The translations under genes were made by a program, and so were the position numbers. From Allobosea sp. Tri-44 (lineage in GTDB: Bacteria > Pseudomonadota > Alphaproteobacteria > Rhizobiales > Beijerinckiaceae), in the NCBI RefSeq assembly GCF_004123845.1, contig NZ_NBDP01000019.1, positions 1 through 64,000 on the forward strand: a stretch of 64,000 nucleotides of DNA, written 5' to 3'. Position 1 is the first letter of the stretch, and each line of letters begins with the position of its first letter. Below the pieces are notes generated by a model. It was not told the origin of the DNA. It searched no databases and saw nothing but the letters and a program-made list of their open reading frames with translations. Below are positions 35,208 through 44,322 of the stretch, in pieces.

Positions 35208-36125
35208 ATGCAGGACGCAGTTCGCGCCGGCGACCACCATCCCGCGGTCAGCCACGCCACGATCGAGATCGACGGCGTCGAGATCTTTTATCGCGAGGCA
35301 GGGCCGCGCGACGCGCCGGTGCTGCTGCTGCCGCACGGCTATCCCTGCTCGTCCTACGAGTTCCGAAATCTGCTGCCGGCGCTGGCCGATCGTTGGCGTC
35401 TGATTGCGCCGGACTATCCCGGCTTCGGCTACAGCGCGACGCCGGACGGGTTCAAATACGATTACGAGGGTTATTCGCAACTGCTCGAACGCTTCGCCGA
35501 CCATCTCGGCCTCAAGCGCTTCGCGCTCTATCTGCACGATTACGGCACCTGGGTCGGCCTCAAGCTCGCCAGGCGCGCACCGGAGCGGATTACCGGCCTG
35601 ATCATCCAGAACGGCGACATCTACAAGGATGCGCTCGGGCCGAAATACGAGGGGATGAAGGAGTATTGGCGCAGGCCCACGCCGGAGGGGCGCAAGAAGC
35701 TCGAGGCAGCGGTGAGCGAGGCAGGTTTTCGCGAGGAGTTCCTCAACGAGGTTCGGCCGGAGAGCGCCAGCCGGATTCCACCCGATCTGTGGAAGCTCCA
35801 TTGGCCGCTGATGAACACGCCGCAGCGGCGAGCGATCAGCGTCGGACTGATGGAGGTCTGGAAGGAGAATTTCGAGTGGTTCCCGCGCTATCAGGCTTAT
35901 CTGCGCGAGCACCAGCCGCCGACCCTGATCGTCTGGGGGCCGCAGGACGGTTACATGCCGGAGAAGTCCGCCCGCGCCTATCTGCGCGACCTGCCGCATG
36001 CCGAATTGCACCTGCTCGATGGCGGCCACTGGCTGCTGGAAACCAATCTCGACGAGGCCGTGGCCCTGATCCGGCCTTTCCTAGGTCGGCTGGAGAATCC
36101 GGAGCGGCAGCGCCTCACGGCCTGA
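35208..36125 (+). CDS. Alpha/beta hydrolase, haloalkane dehalogenase/epoxide hydrolase-like
   Basis: 305 residues from the ATG at 35208 behind GGAAGGAGC. The oxyanion region is LLPHGYPCSSYEFR. The nucleophile elbow LHDYG puts Asp111 where serine hydrolases have Ser, as in haloalkane dehalogenases and epoxide hydrolases. The His is in LDGGHWLLETN. It is divergent from a Crp/Fnr gene and overlaps the lysE-family gene end by 11 bp. Substrate unknown. Confidence 0.88.
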   Translation: MQDAVRAGDHHPAVSHATIEIDGVEIFYREAGPRDAPVLLLPHGYPCSSYEFRNLLPALADRWRLIAPDYPGFGYSATPDGFKYDYEGYSQLLERFADHLGLKRFALYLHDYGTWVGLKLARRAPERITGLIIQNGDIYKDALGPKYEGMKEYWRRPTPEGRKKLEAAVSEAGFREEFLNEVRPESASRIPPDLWKLHWPLMNTPQRRAISVGLMEVWKENFEWFPRYQAYLREHQPPTLIVWGPQDGYMPEKSARAYLRDLPHAELHLLDGGHWLLETNLDEAVALIRPFLGRLENPERQRLTA

Positions 36126-36708
36126 TCGCGACGGCGAGCGACAGGAGCAGCAGCGCCGCGAAGATCAGGTTGACGATGCGGTTGCTCCTCGGATCGCGGA
36201 ACAGGCCGGTCAGGCCCGAGCCGGCGAGCAGCCAGGCGATGTTGACCGCGGCGATCACGAGAAAGAGCACACCAATCTTGAGGCTCGCATCGACCGCCGG
36301 CTGCTGGGGAAGGAACGTGAAGCCCGAGAACAGAGCTGCCATCGCCGCATAGCCCTTGGGATTGACCAGCGAGAGCGCGAAGCCGGCGGCGAAGGAGGGC
36401 GCGGCTGCATCGCTGTTCGTCTCGGCGAGCGGCGGCGCCGTCGCGATGCGGAAGGCGAGGTAGAGGAAGTAGAGCGCCGCCAGCACGGTGACGACCGGCG
36501 CCAGGCCGGGCAGCGCCAGGATGACGGCGATGACGCCGCTCGCAATCAGCGCCATCACCGCGAGCATGCCGAGCGTGATGCCGGCGCCATAGGCGACACC
36601 GCGGCGGATGCCGAAGGCGGCGCCGGTCGCCGTTAGGCTCAGCGTCGCCGGGCCGGGACTGCCGGTCAGAGCGACGCCGGCGAGCAGAAATCCAGCCAGT
36701 CCGTCCAT
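36115..36708 (-). CDS. LysE-family amino acid/metabolite exporter
   Basis: 197 residues with five to six membrane helices. The start DGLAGFLLAGVALTGSPGPATLSLTATGAAFG includes the conserved SPGP of LysE/RhtB proteins, and the FALSLVNPKGYAAMAALFSGF segment has the conserved NPK. It exports amino acids or related compounds; substrate unknown. Its 3' end overlaps that of the converging hydrolase. Confidence 0.92.
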   Translation of the reverse strand: MDGLAGFLLAGVALTGSPGPATLSLTATGAAFGIRRGVAYGAGITLGMLAVMALIASGVIAVILALPGLAPVVTVLAALYFLYLAFRIATAPPLAETNSDAAAPSFAAGFALSLVNPKGYAAMAALFSGFTFLPQQPAVDASLKIGVLFLVIAAVNIAWLLAGSGLTGLFRDPRSNRIVNLIFAALLLLSLAVAIRP

Positions 36709-36740
36709 GATGTCCTCCGCCGCCGCCGTGCTGGAGCGCG

Positions 36741-36769
36741 GGCGAAAGAAAGCGGCAAAAGACGCCGCT
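36741..36769 (-). terminator. Weak candidate terminator after the indolepyruvate oxidoreductase gene
   Basis: On the minus strand the stem AGCGGC (36769-36764) / GCCGCT (36756-36751) with a 7-nt loop is followed by TTCTTTCGCC, a broken T-rich tail. It lies 20 bp after the stop at 36790. The short stem keeps confidence low. Confidence 0.4.
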
Positions 36770-36789
36770 GGTCTTGAACGTTCGTGCGG

Positions 36790-39700
36790 CTACTCCGCTG
36801 CCTTCGGCATCGCCAGTGCCTCGGCCGAGCCGTCGCGCAGGCGCTTCAGCAGCTCGGCCTCCTCGGCCTTGGCAGCCGTGAGATGGCGCTCCTTGACGTG
36901 GCCGAAGCCGCGGATCTTCTCGGGGATAGCCGCGAGCGCAACGCTGAGCGCGTGGTTCTGCGGCATCAGCTTCGCCAGAATCTCGGCGACCAGCGCCTCG
37001 TAATCGGCGATCAGCCGGCGCTCGGTCTTACGTTCCTCGCTGTAGCCGAAGACGTCGAAGGCGGTGCCGCGCAGGCCTTTCAGCTTTGAAAGCAGCCTGA
37101 AGGCGCCCATCATCCATGGGCCGAAGCTCATCTTGCGCGGCAGGCCAGTGTTGGGATCGCGCTTGGCCAGCAGCGGCGGCGCCATGTGGAATTCGAGGCG
37201 TACAGGCTCGCCCGAGGCGCTATCCTTCTCGAAGGTCGCGGCGAGCTGCTTGCGGAAGGCGCCGTCGCTGTAGAGCCGGGCGACCTCGTACTCGTCCTTG
37301 TAGGCCATCAGCTTGAAGAGATAGCGCGCGACACTCTCGGCGAGCGCGCTCTGGCCGGGCAGGACGCTCGCCTCCTTGGCCCGGACTTTTTCGACCAGAT
37401 CGCGATAGCGCGCCGCATGGGCGGCGTTCTGGTAGCCGGTGAGGAAGTCGACGCGGCGGGCGATGATCTCGTCGAGGCTCTGCGAGATCTGGCGGGCGTC
37501 GGTCGGCGCCTTTGCCTCGGCGAGGGTGGCGGCGAGCGCTTCGGGATCATGCGCGGCGCGGCGGCCGAGCTCGAAAGCCTGCTTGTTCATCGCGACGGCT
37601 TCGCCATTGAGCTCGATGGCCCTCACCAGTGAAGCGCGCGAGAGCGGCACCGCGCCGAACTGCCAGGCGTAGCCGAGCATGAACATGTTGGCGGCGATGG
37701 CATTGCCGAGGAAAGTGGTCGCCGCCGCAGTCGCATCGACGAGATGCGTGTTGTCGCGGCCGGAGGCCGAGAGGATCGCCCGCTTCAGCCGTTCGGTCGG
37801 CAGCGAGAAATCGGCATTGCGGGTGAAATCACCAGGCAGGCTTTCTGCGGTGTTGACCACCACGGTCGAGCCGGGACGGATCGCGCCCAGCACTTTCTTC
37901 GAGCCGGTGACGGTGAGGTCGCAGCCGAGCACGAGATCGGCCTGGCCGGCGGCGACGCGGATGGCGTGGATTTCCTCCGGCGTCGGGGCGAGGCGGACAT
38001 GGCTGAACACGGCGCCGCCCTTCTGGGCGAGGCCGGCCATGTCAATCATGCCGCAGCCCTTGCCTTCGAGGTGGGCGGCCATGCCGAGGATCGCGCCGAT
38101 GGTGACGACGCCGGTGCCGCCGACGCCGGTGACGATAACAGCGAAATTCCGGTCGAGCGCCGGCACCTTGGGATCCGGCAGGTCACCGGCGCCGAGCGCG
38201 GAGGCGTCGAGCGTGCGTGGCTCAGCCTTCTTCGGCCGTGCTCCGTGCACGGTGACGAAGGAGGGGCAAAAGCCCTTTACGCAGGAAAAGTCCTTGTTGC
38301 AGTTCGATTGGTCGATCTGCCGCTTGCGGCCGAACTCGGTCTCGAGCGGCTGCACCGAGACGCAGTTCGACTTCACCCCGCAATCGCCGCAGCCCTCGCA
38401 GACCAGCTCGTTGACGATGATGCGCTTGTCCGGGTCGGGATAGGCGCCGCGCTTGCGCCGGCGCCGCTTCTCGGTGGCGCAGGTCTGGTCGTAGAGCAGC
38501 AGCGAGACGCCCGAAGCGGTCGCAAGTTCGCGCTGCACCGTGTCGAGATCGTCACGGTGGTGCAGGGTGGTGCCGGGGGGCCAGAGCGTGCCGGCCGGGT
38601 ATTTGCCCGGATCGTCGGAGACCACTGCGATGCGCGCGACGCCTTCGGCCGCGACCTGGCGGGCCATCTGGTCGGGCGAGAGGTGCCCTTCCGCTTGCTG
38701 GCCGCCGGTCATCGCGACCGCGTCATTGTAGAGCAGCTTGTAGGTGATGTTGACGCCGCTCGCGACGGCCCAGCGGATCGCGAGCGAGCCGGAATGGGTA
38801 TAGGTGCCGTCGCCGAGATTCTGGAAGACGTGGCCGCGTTTCGAGAACGGGGCTTCACCGACCCAGTTGGCGCCTTCGCCGCCCATCTGGGTGAAGCCGG
38901 CGGTGTCGCGGTCCATCCACTGCACCATGTAATGGCAGCCGATGCCGGCATAGGCGCGCGAGCCCTCAGGCACGACGGTCGAGGAGTTGTGCGGGCAGCC
39001 CGAGCAGAAATAGGGCGTGCGCTTGGCGACCTCGATCGCCTCGGCGAGCCGGCCCTGCGCAGCGGCGATCTCCTCGAGGCGGGCCCTGAGAACCGGATCG
39101 TCGCGGTATTGCAGCAGCCGGGCGCCGAGCGCGATGGCGATGTCGTTGGGATCGAGCGCGCCATGGACCGGGAAGAGCCACTCACCCTGTTCGTCCTTCT
39201 TGCCGATCACCATCGGCTGGTGCTGCGTGCCGTAGAGCTCCTCGCGCAGCTGGACCTCGATCAGCGAGCGCTTCTCCTCGACCACCATGACGAGGTCGAG
39301 GCCGGCGGCGAAGTCCTTCAGCTCCTGCGGATCGAGCGGCCAGGGGCAGGCGATCTTGAACAGGCGGATGCCGAGATCATTGGCGCGGACCTCGTCGAGG
39401 CCGAGTTCCTCCAGCGCCTGGCGGACATCGAGATAGGATTTCCCGACGGTGATGATGCCGATCCGTGGCGTCTGGCCACCCGAGAGGATGGTCTGGTTGA
39501 GCTTGTTGGCGCGCAGATAGGCGAGGATCGCGGCGCGCTTGTGCAGGTGCAGGCGCTTCTCCTGGTCGAGGAAATCGAGCTCGCGGCGGATGCTGAGGCC
39601 CCCCGGCGGCATGACGAAGTCATCGGGAATCGCGATGCTGACCCGCTCGACCGAGCCATCGACCGAGGCGGTCGATTCGATGTTGTCTTTAACGCATTTC

Positions 39701-40341
39701 AGGCCGACCCAGACGCTGGCGAAGCGCGAGAGCGCAAAGCCGTGCAGGGAATAGTCCATGATCTCCTGGACGCCGGCCGGGTTGAGGATCGGCATCATCC
39801 GGTCGACCAGGACGAACTCCGTCTGGTGGGCGTTGGTCGAGGATTCAGCCGTGTGGTCGTCGCCGAGCAGGCAGAGCACGCCGCCATGGCGCGAGGTGCC
39901 GGCCATGTTGCCGTGGCGGAAGACGTCGCCGGTGCGGTCGACGCCCGGGCCCTTGCCGTACCAGAGCGCGAAGACGCCGTCATATTTGCCCTCGCCGGAG
40001 AGCTCGGCCTGCTGCGTGCCCCAGATCGCAGTGGCGGCGAGGTCCTCGTTGAGGCCGGGCTGGAAGACAATGTTGGCGGGCTTGAGCTGCTTGCCGGCGC
40101 GGGCGAGCTGCTGGTCGAGCCCGCCGAGCGGCGAGCCGCGATAGCCGGAGACGAAGCCGGCGGTATTCAGGCCCGCTTGCCGGTCGCGTTCGTGCTGGAC
40201 CAGCAGCATGCGGGCGATGGCCTGCGTGCCGGTCAGGAAGATCTGCTGCTTTGAAAGATCGTATTTGTCATCGAGCGCGACCGCCCTGAGTTCGGGCTCG
40301 GCTGCCGCGGCGCCTTGCGAAGTCTGCTGCGTACCGGCCAT
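36790..40341 (-). CDS. Fused indolepyruvate ferredoxin oxidoreductase
   Basis: 1183 residues starting at the ATG at 40341 with GGGAGG upstream. This is the single-chain alpha-plus-beta IOR found in many Proteobacteria. It oxidatively decarboxylates indolepyruvate and other aryl pyruvates to acyl-CoA, reducing ferredoxin. A thiamine diphosphate domain is followed at about 645-690 by a 4Fe-4S region (VCEGCGDCGVKSNC, later CNKDFSCVKGFCPS), then the gamma-type domain (VTGVGGTGVVTIGAILGMAA). It stands alone behind a palindrome at 40409-40431. Confidence 0.94.
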   Translation of the reverse strand: MAGTQQTSQGAAAAEPELRAVALDDKYDLSKQQIFLTGTQAIARMLLVQHERDRQAGLNTAGFVSGYRGSPLGGLDQQLARAGKQLKPANIVFQPGLNEDLAATAIWGTQQAELSGEGKYDGVFALWYGKGPGVDRTGDVFRHGNMAGTSRHGGVLCLLGDDHTAESSTNAHQTEFVLVDRMMPILNPAGVQEIMDYSLHGFALSRFASVWVGLKCVKDNIESTASVDGSVERVSIAIPDDFVMPPGGLSIRRELDFLDQEKRLHLHKRAAILAYLRANKLNQTILSGGQTPRIGIITVGKSYLDVRQALEELGLDEVRANDLGIRLFKIACPWPLDPQELKDFAAGLDLVMVVEEKRSLIEVQLREELYGTQHQPMVIGKKDEQGEWLFPVHGALDPNDIAIALGARLLQYRDDPVLRARLEEIAAAQGRLAEAIEVAKRTPYFCSGCPHNSSTVVPEGSRAYAGIGCHYMVQWMDRDTAGFTQMGGEGANWVGEAPFSKRGHVFQNLGDGTYTHSGSLAIRWAVASGVNITYKLLYNDAVAMTGGQQAEGHLSPDQMARQVAAEGVARIAVVSDDPGKYPAGTLWPPGTTLHHRDDLDTVQRELATASGVSLLLYDQTCATEKRRRRKRGAYPDPDKRIIVNELVCEGCGDCGVKSNCVSVQPLETEFGRKRQIDQSNCNKDFSCVKGFCPSFVTVHGARPKKAEPRTLDASALGAGDLPDPKVPALDRNFAVIVTGVGGTGVVTIGAILGMAAHLEGKGCGMIDMAGLAQKGGAVFSHVRLAPTPEEIHAIRVAAGQADLVLGCDLTVTGSKKVLGAIRPGSTVVVNTAESLPGDFTRNADFSLPTERLKRAILSASGRDNTHLVDATAAATTFLGNAIAANMFMLGYAWQFGAVPLSRASLVRAIELNGEAVAMNKQAFELGRRAAHDPEALAATLAEAKAPTDARQISQSLDEIIARRVDFLTGYQNAAHAARYRDLVEKVRAKEASVLPGQSALAESVARYLFKLMAYKDEYEVARLYSDGAFRKQLAATFEKDSASGEPVRLEFHMAPPLLAKRDPNTGLPRKMSFGPWMMGAFRLLSKLKGLRGTAFDVFGYSEERKTERRLIADYEALVAEILAKLMPQNHALSVALAAIPEKIRGFGHVKERHLTAAKAEEAELLKRLRDGSAEALAMPKAAE

Positions 40342-40408
40342 GGCCGACCTCCCGACGATCGCATATCCATCGACTATGGGACCGGTACGGCCGGCCTCCA
40401 ATCCGATA

Positions 40409-40431
40409 TTATGTCAACAAGGCTGACATAA
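40409..40431. promoter_or_regulatory. Palindromic operator candidate TTATGTCA-N7-TGACATAA
   Basis: Perfect 8-bp arms with a 7-bp centre, 68 bp upstream of the oxidoreductase start and 190 bp upstream of the divergent DUF1007 gene. The A/T-rich arms contrast with the GC-rich surroundings, the usual look of a TetR, MarR or GntR operator. No regulator gene is nearby. Confidence 0.6.
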
Positions 40432-40619
40432 CCGACGTGATATCGTCAAATCACTCTGGGCCAATTCCAGACTGGCCGATAGCGCTGTGCCGCGATTTGG
40501 CCGCCTTTGCGGGCGATGCCGGCAGGGCTTCCGGCACGAGATTGCAAGGGTAGGCGCGCAAGGCGCGCTTTTGTATGAAGGCTCGGCCGGATTCGCCGCA
40601 GATTCGAGGAAATTGCCGC

Positions 40620-41270
40620 GTGCTGCGATACTCGACGCTTCTGACGCTGCTCGCCGCCATTTCGGCCTGGCTCGGCCTTGCCTTGCCGGCGCTGGCGCAC
40701 CCGCACGTCTTCGTGACCTCGCGCACCGAGATCCTCTATGACGCCAGCGGTGCGGTGAAGGCGCTGCGCCATCGCTGGAGCTTCGACGAGGCCTATTCGG
40801 CCTATATGGTCCAGGGCCTCGACAAGAACGGCGACGGCAAGATCACCCCGGACGAACTGACCGAGCTCGCCAAGGTCAATATGGAATCGCTGCCGGATGT
40901 CGGCTTCTTCACCATCGCCAAGGCGAACGGCAAGGTGCAGGAATTCGGCACGCCGGGCGAAGCCTCGCTCGCCTATGAAAACAAGATCCTGACGCTGACC
41001 TATACGCTGCCGCTGAAGACCCCGGCGACGGCCAGTCGCTCGTTCGGCATCGAGGTCGGCGACCCCACCTATTTCGTCGCCTTCGAGATCGGCGAGGAGG
41101 CCGATGCGGTGGCGGCCCGCGATGCGCCCAAGGGCTGCATCGTCCGGATCATGCGCCCACCCAAGCTCGATTCAGCGACGCAGCAGCGTCTGGCGCAGGA
41201 GGACATCACGGCGACGCCGGATATGAGCGCCTACCAGGTCACCACCCGGGCGCTGGTGGCATGTCCCTGA
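40620..41270 (+). CDS. DUF1007 periplasmic protein with EF-hand-like loop
   Basis: 216 residues from the GTG at 40620 (GAGGA at 40606-40610). The signal peptide covers about 1-26 (ends ALA before HPHVF). HPHVFVTSRTEI is the DUF1007 start and an EF-hand-like loop, DKNGDGKITPDE, lies at 68-79. DUF1007 proteins are regularly found next to NicO/RcnA-type nickel/cobalt transporters, as here, where the downstream gene overlaps by 10 bp. A metal-handling role is inferred from that pairing. Confidence 0.87.
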   Translation: MLRYSTLLTLLAAISAWLGLALPALAHPHVFVTSRTEILYDASGAVKALRHRWSFDEAYSAYMVQGLDKNGDGKITPDELTELAKVNMESLPDVGFFTIAKANGKVQEFGTPGEASLAYENKILTLTYTLPLKTPATASRSFGIEVGDPTYFVAFEIGEEADAVAARDAPKGCIVRIMRPPKLDSATQQRLAQEDITATPDMSAYQVTTRALVACP

Positions 41271-42277
41271 GCGCTCCCGCCGCGCCGGGCCTGCCGCTCT
41301 GGCCGCGTCGGCTGCTCGTCGCGCTGCTGGCGCTGGCGCTCGTCGCCGGTGCGCTCGGGCTGATCGCCTGGCTGGCCAGTCTCTATTTCCCGCCACCGCC
41401 TCCACCGCCGCGCAATCCGTTCGGCACGGCGCTGCCGCGCGAGGCGCTGCCGGCGACGACGGGCATCGGCGCGGTGATCCTTGCCTGGCAGTCGAGCTTC
41501 TATCGCGAGCTGACGGCGACGCTGAAGGCGATCGCGCAATCGCCGGCGGCGCTGCCCGGCCTGCTCGGGCTCGCCTTCGCCTATGGCGTCTTCCACGCCG
41601 CCGGACCCGGCCATGGCAAGGCGGTGATCTCCGGCTATATCGTCGCCGATAATCGCAGCCTGAAGCGCGGGCTGGCGCTCAGCTTCGCCGCGGCGATCGT
41701 ACAGGCGCTGGTGGCGATCGGGCTCGTCGGCGCGTTGACGATCGCGCTCAACGCCACGGCGAAGACCATGGCCTCGACGACCTTCGTGATCGAGCAGGGG
41801 AGCTTTGCGCTGGTGGCGCTGGTCGGGCTCTACGTGCTCTGGCGCAAGGCGGGGAGCCTCGTCGCGCTCGGCGGCGGAGCGGCGCACGATCCGGCCTCCT
41901 GCGACCATGTCCACATGCCGGGAGCCGACGAGGTCTCCGCATTGCGCTCTTTCCGCGAGATGGCCGGCGTCGTGCTGGCAGCCGGCCTGCGGCCTTGCGC
42001 GGGCGCGCTGATCATCCTCGTCTTCGCCAATGCGCAGGGCCTGCTCTGGGCCGGCATCGCCGCGACCTTTGCCATGGCGCTCGGCACGGCCCTGACCACC
42101 GGGGCGCTGGCGGCACTTGCGGTGTTCTTCAAGTTCGCGGCGCTGCGCTTCGCAGGTGGCGGTTCGCTGAAAGGAGCCCGGATCATCGCCGGGCTCGAAG
42201 TGCTGGCGGCCGCCTTCGTCGCGGTGCTAGGCGCGGCGCTGTTCTTCGGCTTGTGGGCGGCCGGGCAGGGGAGTTGA
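41261..42277 (+). CDS. Nickel/cobalt transporter, NicO/RcnA family
   Basis: 338-residue membrane protein. A first membrane span (18-42) is followed by seven consecutive prolines (44-50), then six or so spans. The metal motif HAAGPGHGKAVISGY is at 112-126 and a His-containing loop (CDHVHMPGADE) lies near 213. RcnA-type members export Ni/Co; other NicO members import it, so direction is open. It overlaps the DUF1007 gene by 10 bp and lies about 1.4 kb from a cobalt-type nitrile hydratase operon. Confidence 0.88.
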   Translation: MSLSAPAAPGLPLWPRRLLVALLALALVAGALGLIAWLASLYFPPPPPPPRNPFGTALPREALPATTGIGAVILAWQSSFYRELTATLKAIAQSPAALPGLLGLAFAYGVFHAAGPGHGKAVISGYIVADNRSLKRGLALSFAAAIVQALVAIGLVGALTIALNATAKTMASTTFVIEQGSFALVALVGLYVLWRKAGSLVALGGGAAHDPASCDHVHMPGADEVSALRSFREMAGVVLAAGLRPCAGALIILVFANAQGLLWAGIAATFAMALGTALTTGALAALAVFFKFAALRFAGGGSLKGARIIAGLEVLAAAFVAVLGAALFFGLWAAGQGS

Positions 42278-42281
42278 TCCC

Positions 42282-43214
42282 CTACTTCGCCGCGGCCTCG
42301 TAGATGAACAGCGTCGATTTATCGTCATCCGGCATGAAATACGCCCGCACGCCGTCGCCCGATGGCTCGACCCAGAACGGGTTCTGCGTCATCGGCAGGC
42401 CGGAGGGCGACCAGAGCTCGACCGGCATCTGGAAGACCGGGCGGTTATCCCGGAGGTCGACGATCTCGAAGCCGCCGAGGCGGAAGATCGGGCCGTCCTT
42501 GCTGGCGCGGTAGTTGTTGAGGCCGGAGCAGAGCATCCGGCTCATGCCGATGAAGTGGCAGTCCTGATAGTCGATGTAGAGCGCCGGATTGGCGACGCGC
42601 AGGCTCTCCGGCGCGACCGTGGCGTTGGTGATCTTGCCGTCGGCGCCGAGCGGCCAGGCGTAGAAACGGCGCGAGCCCCAGCTGACGCCGTGCAGCGACT
42701 TGCCGTCGGTGTTGTGGACGATGCCGCCGACATGGTCCTTGAAGCGGAAGACCTCGGTCGCCTTCAGCGTCTCGGGGTCGACCTTGTAGATGATCGACTG
42801 GCTGTTCGGCCGGTATTCGGCGACCGGCACCCAAAGATCCTTGCCGTCGAAGTCGATGCCGCCGGGATGATAGACCGAGCCCTCGCCGAGCGTGATGCTG
42901 GCCAGGAGCTTGCCCTGCGCATCGACCTTGAAGAGATGGCCCACCCCCTCGCCGGTGTCGCGGTCATAGCCATCCTGAGGCGCGGGATAGCGCGTCGTCG
43001 GTTTTTTGATCTCGACCGAGGAAATGAAGAAGGCGTCGCCGATCTTGACCATGCCTTGCGGGTGGTGGGTCGGGAATTGCAGCTCAAGCGCGGCAACCTG
43101 CGTCCACGGCGTGGCGCGCGTCAGCTTCGGGATCAGCGTGTTGAGCGCGGGGTCGGCAGCCTGTACCGTCGTCGCCAGCGTCGCGGCGGCGAGCGCCATC
43201 AATGCGGTCCTCAT
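42282..43214 (-). CDS. Exported DUF6454-like beta-propeller protein
   Basis: 310 residues with a signal peptide (about 1-19, ends VQA). The mature region repeats beta-strand blocks (DGYDRDTGEGVGHLFKVDAQG, GGIDFDGKDLWVPVAEYRPNS, LHGVSWGSRRFYAWPLGADG), like a propeller lactonase or quinoprotein-like fold. I assign DUF6454 from memory, with moderate trust. It is convergent with the transporter gene and lies 78 bp after the nitrile hydratase operon end on the same strand. Function unknown. Confidence 0.65.
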   Translation of the reverse strand: MRTALMALAAATLATTVQAADPALNTLIPKLTRATPWTQVAALELQFPTHHPQGMVKIGDAFFISSVEIKKPTTRYPAPQDGYDRDTGEGVGHLFKVDAQGKLLASITLGEGSVYHPGGIDFDGKDLWVPVAEYRPNSQSIIYKVDPETLKATEVFRFKDHVGGIVHNTDGKSLHGVSWGSRRFYAWPLGADGKITNATVAPESLRVANPALYIDYQDCHFIGMSRMLCSGLNNYRASKDGPIFRLGGFEIVDLRDNRPVFQMPVELWSPSGLPMTQNPFWVEPSGDGVRAYFMPDDDKSTLFIYEAAAK

Positions 43215-43292
43215 CGCGATCCTCCTCTATCGGCCCAGTGATCGGGCGTTGACGGGATAATCGCGCTTCGTGACGAGGATGCAAAGCCGGGA

Positions 43293-43676
43293 TCAGCGCA
43301 GCGGGTCGTTCTCCAGCAGGATCGGCTTGCCGTGCGGCGTCGCCTCGGCGGCGCGCTCCCAGGCCGCGGCGCGGGCGTCGACGCCGTCATGCGAGGCGAG
43401 GCCCTTTTCGATCAGCAGGTGCTCCAGCGCCTCGCACCAGCGCTCGTAATAATCCGAGCCGTCGCGGCAACCGCCATTGGCCAGGGCTTCGCGGATTTCG
43501 GCGCCGAGCGCTTGCGCCCATTCGTCGGCGCTGAAGACGCCGCGGTTCTGCAAGGCGACGACGAGGGCGAAGGCTTGCGCCTGCCAAGGTTCGGCGAAAA
43601 CCGGACCTTCGGTGTCGCGCGGGATCGGCGTGCCTGCGGCGAACGCCTCGGCCAATGCGGCGTCAGGCCGGCTCAA
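43293..43676 (-). CDS. Nitrile hydratase accessory/activator protein
   Basis: 127 residues. FAEPWQAQAFALVVALQNRGVFSADEWAQALGAEI is the typical start of the activator family related to the beta subunit N-domain, which delivers cobalt to the alpha subunit. CRDGSDYYERWCEALEHLLIEKG is its second conserved block. I choose the TTG at 43676, preceded by GGGAGAG with 5 nt spacing; this overlaps the beta-subunit end by 14 bp. No ATG exists in a sensible place. Confidence 0.85.
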   Translation of the reverse strand: MSRPDAALAEAFAAGTPIPRDTEGPVFAEPWQAQAFALVVALQNRGVFSADEWAQALGAEIREALANGGCRDGSDYYERWCEALEHLLIEKGLASHDGVDARAAAWERAAEATPHGKPILLENDPLR

Positions 43677-44322
43677 GATAGCTCTCCCAGGCCTCGATGC
43701 TGACGGTTGTCGTCGGATCGGCGTCGCGGCCCCAGAGCTCCGGCCCGGTGAAGACGACGGTGTAGAGCCACTGCGCCGTCTCGGGCGCGCCATGGGCGCC
43801 GGTGTCCGGAAAGACATGGCAGCCGGTGACCAGCTCGACGACACCTTGCTTGCCGCGGGCATAGCGCGGCAGGCGGGTATGGTGCTGCGGGTGCATGACG
43901 ATGGTGCGGACCCTGTCGCCGACCTTGAAGCGGGCCGGGGCCGGCGCCTCGCGCTCATAGGGGAAGCCGCGGCGCAGCACGGTCGGGACGTCCTCGCCCT
44001 TGAGCACACGCTTGGGTTCCCGGCGCGTGCTGCCGGCGACGCCGGAGGCCAACTCGTCCTTGCTCAGGAAGCCCTGCTCAACCAGCACCTTGTCGAGCGC
44101 CGCCAGCCAGATCTGGTAGTAGCTCGACGAGAGATACTGCGCCGGCGGCAGGCTCTCTCGGGCATGGCGGATGCCGTCGATCGTCCAGGCGCCCATGGCG
44201 CCGGCGGCGACATTGATCGCCAGGACCTTCTTCTCCCAATCGGCATGGAAGATCGGCTCGTCCTTCTCCGGCACGACCGGGCCGAAGCCCATCTGGCCGC
44301 CAAGGTCGTGGGCGCTGTTCAT
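43663..44322 (-). CDS. nthB: Nitrile hydratase beta subunit
   Basis: 219 residues. [16 protein letters not shown] is the signature beta-subunit start, [21 protein letters not shown] lies in the alpha-contact region, and [29 protein letters not shown] is the C-terminal SH3-like barrel. With the alpha subunit it hydrates nitriles to amides. Its start overlaps the alpha stop by 4 bp (ATGA). Confidence 0.95.
   Translation of the reverse strand: MNSAHDLGGQMGFGPVVPEKDEPIFHADWEKKVLAINVAAGAMGAWTIDGIRHARESLPPAQYLSSSYYQIWLAALDKVLVEQGFLSKDELASGVAGSTRREPKRVLKGEDVPTVLRRGFPYEREAPAPARFKVGDRVRTIVMHPQHHTRLPRYARGKQGVVELVTGCHVFPDTGAHGAPETAQWLYTVVFTGPELWGRDADPTTTVSIEAWESYLEPA

Noticed and set aside
37744..40254. 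836-residue open frame on the plus strand
   Set aside because: Antisense shadow of the indolepyruvate oxidoreductase gene, whose motifs are unambiguous.
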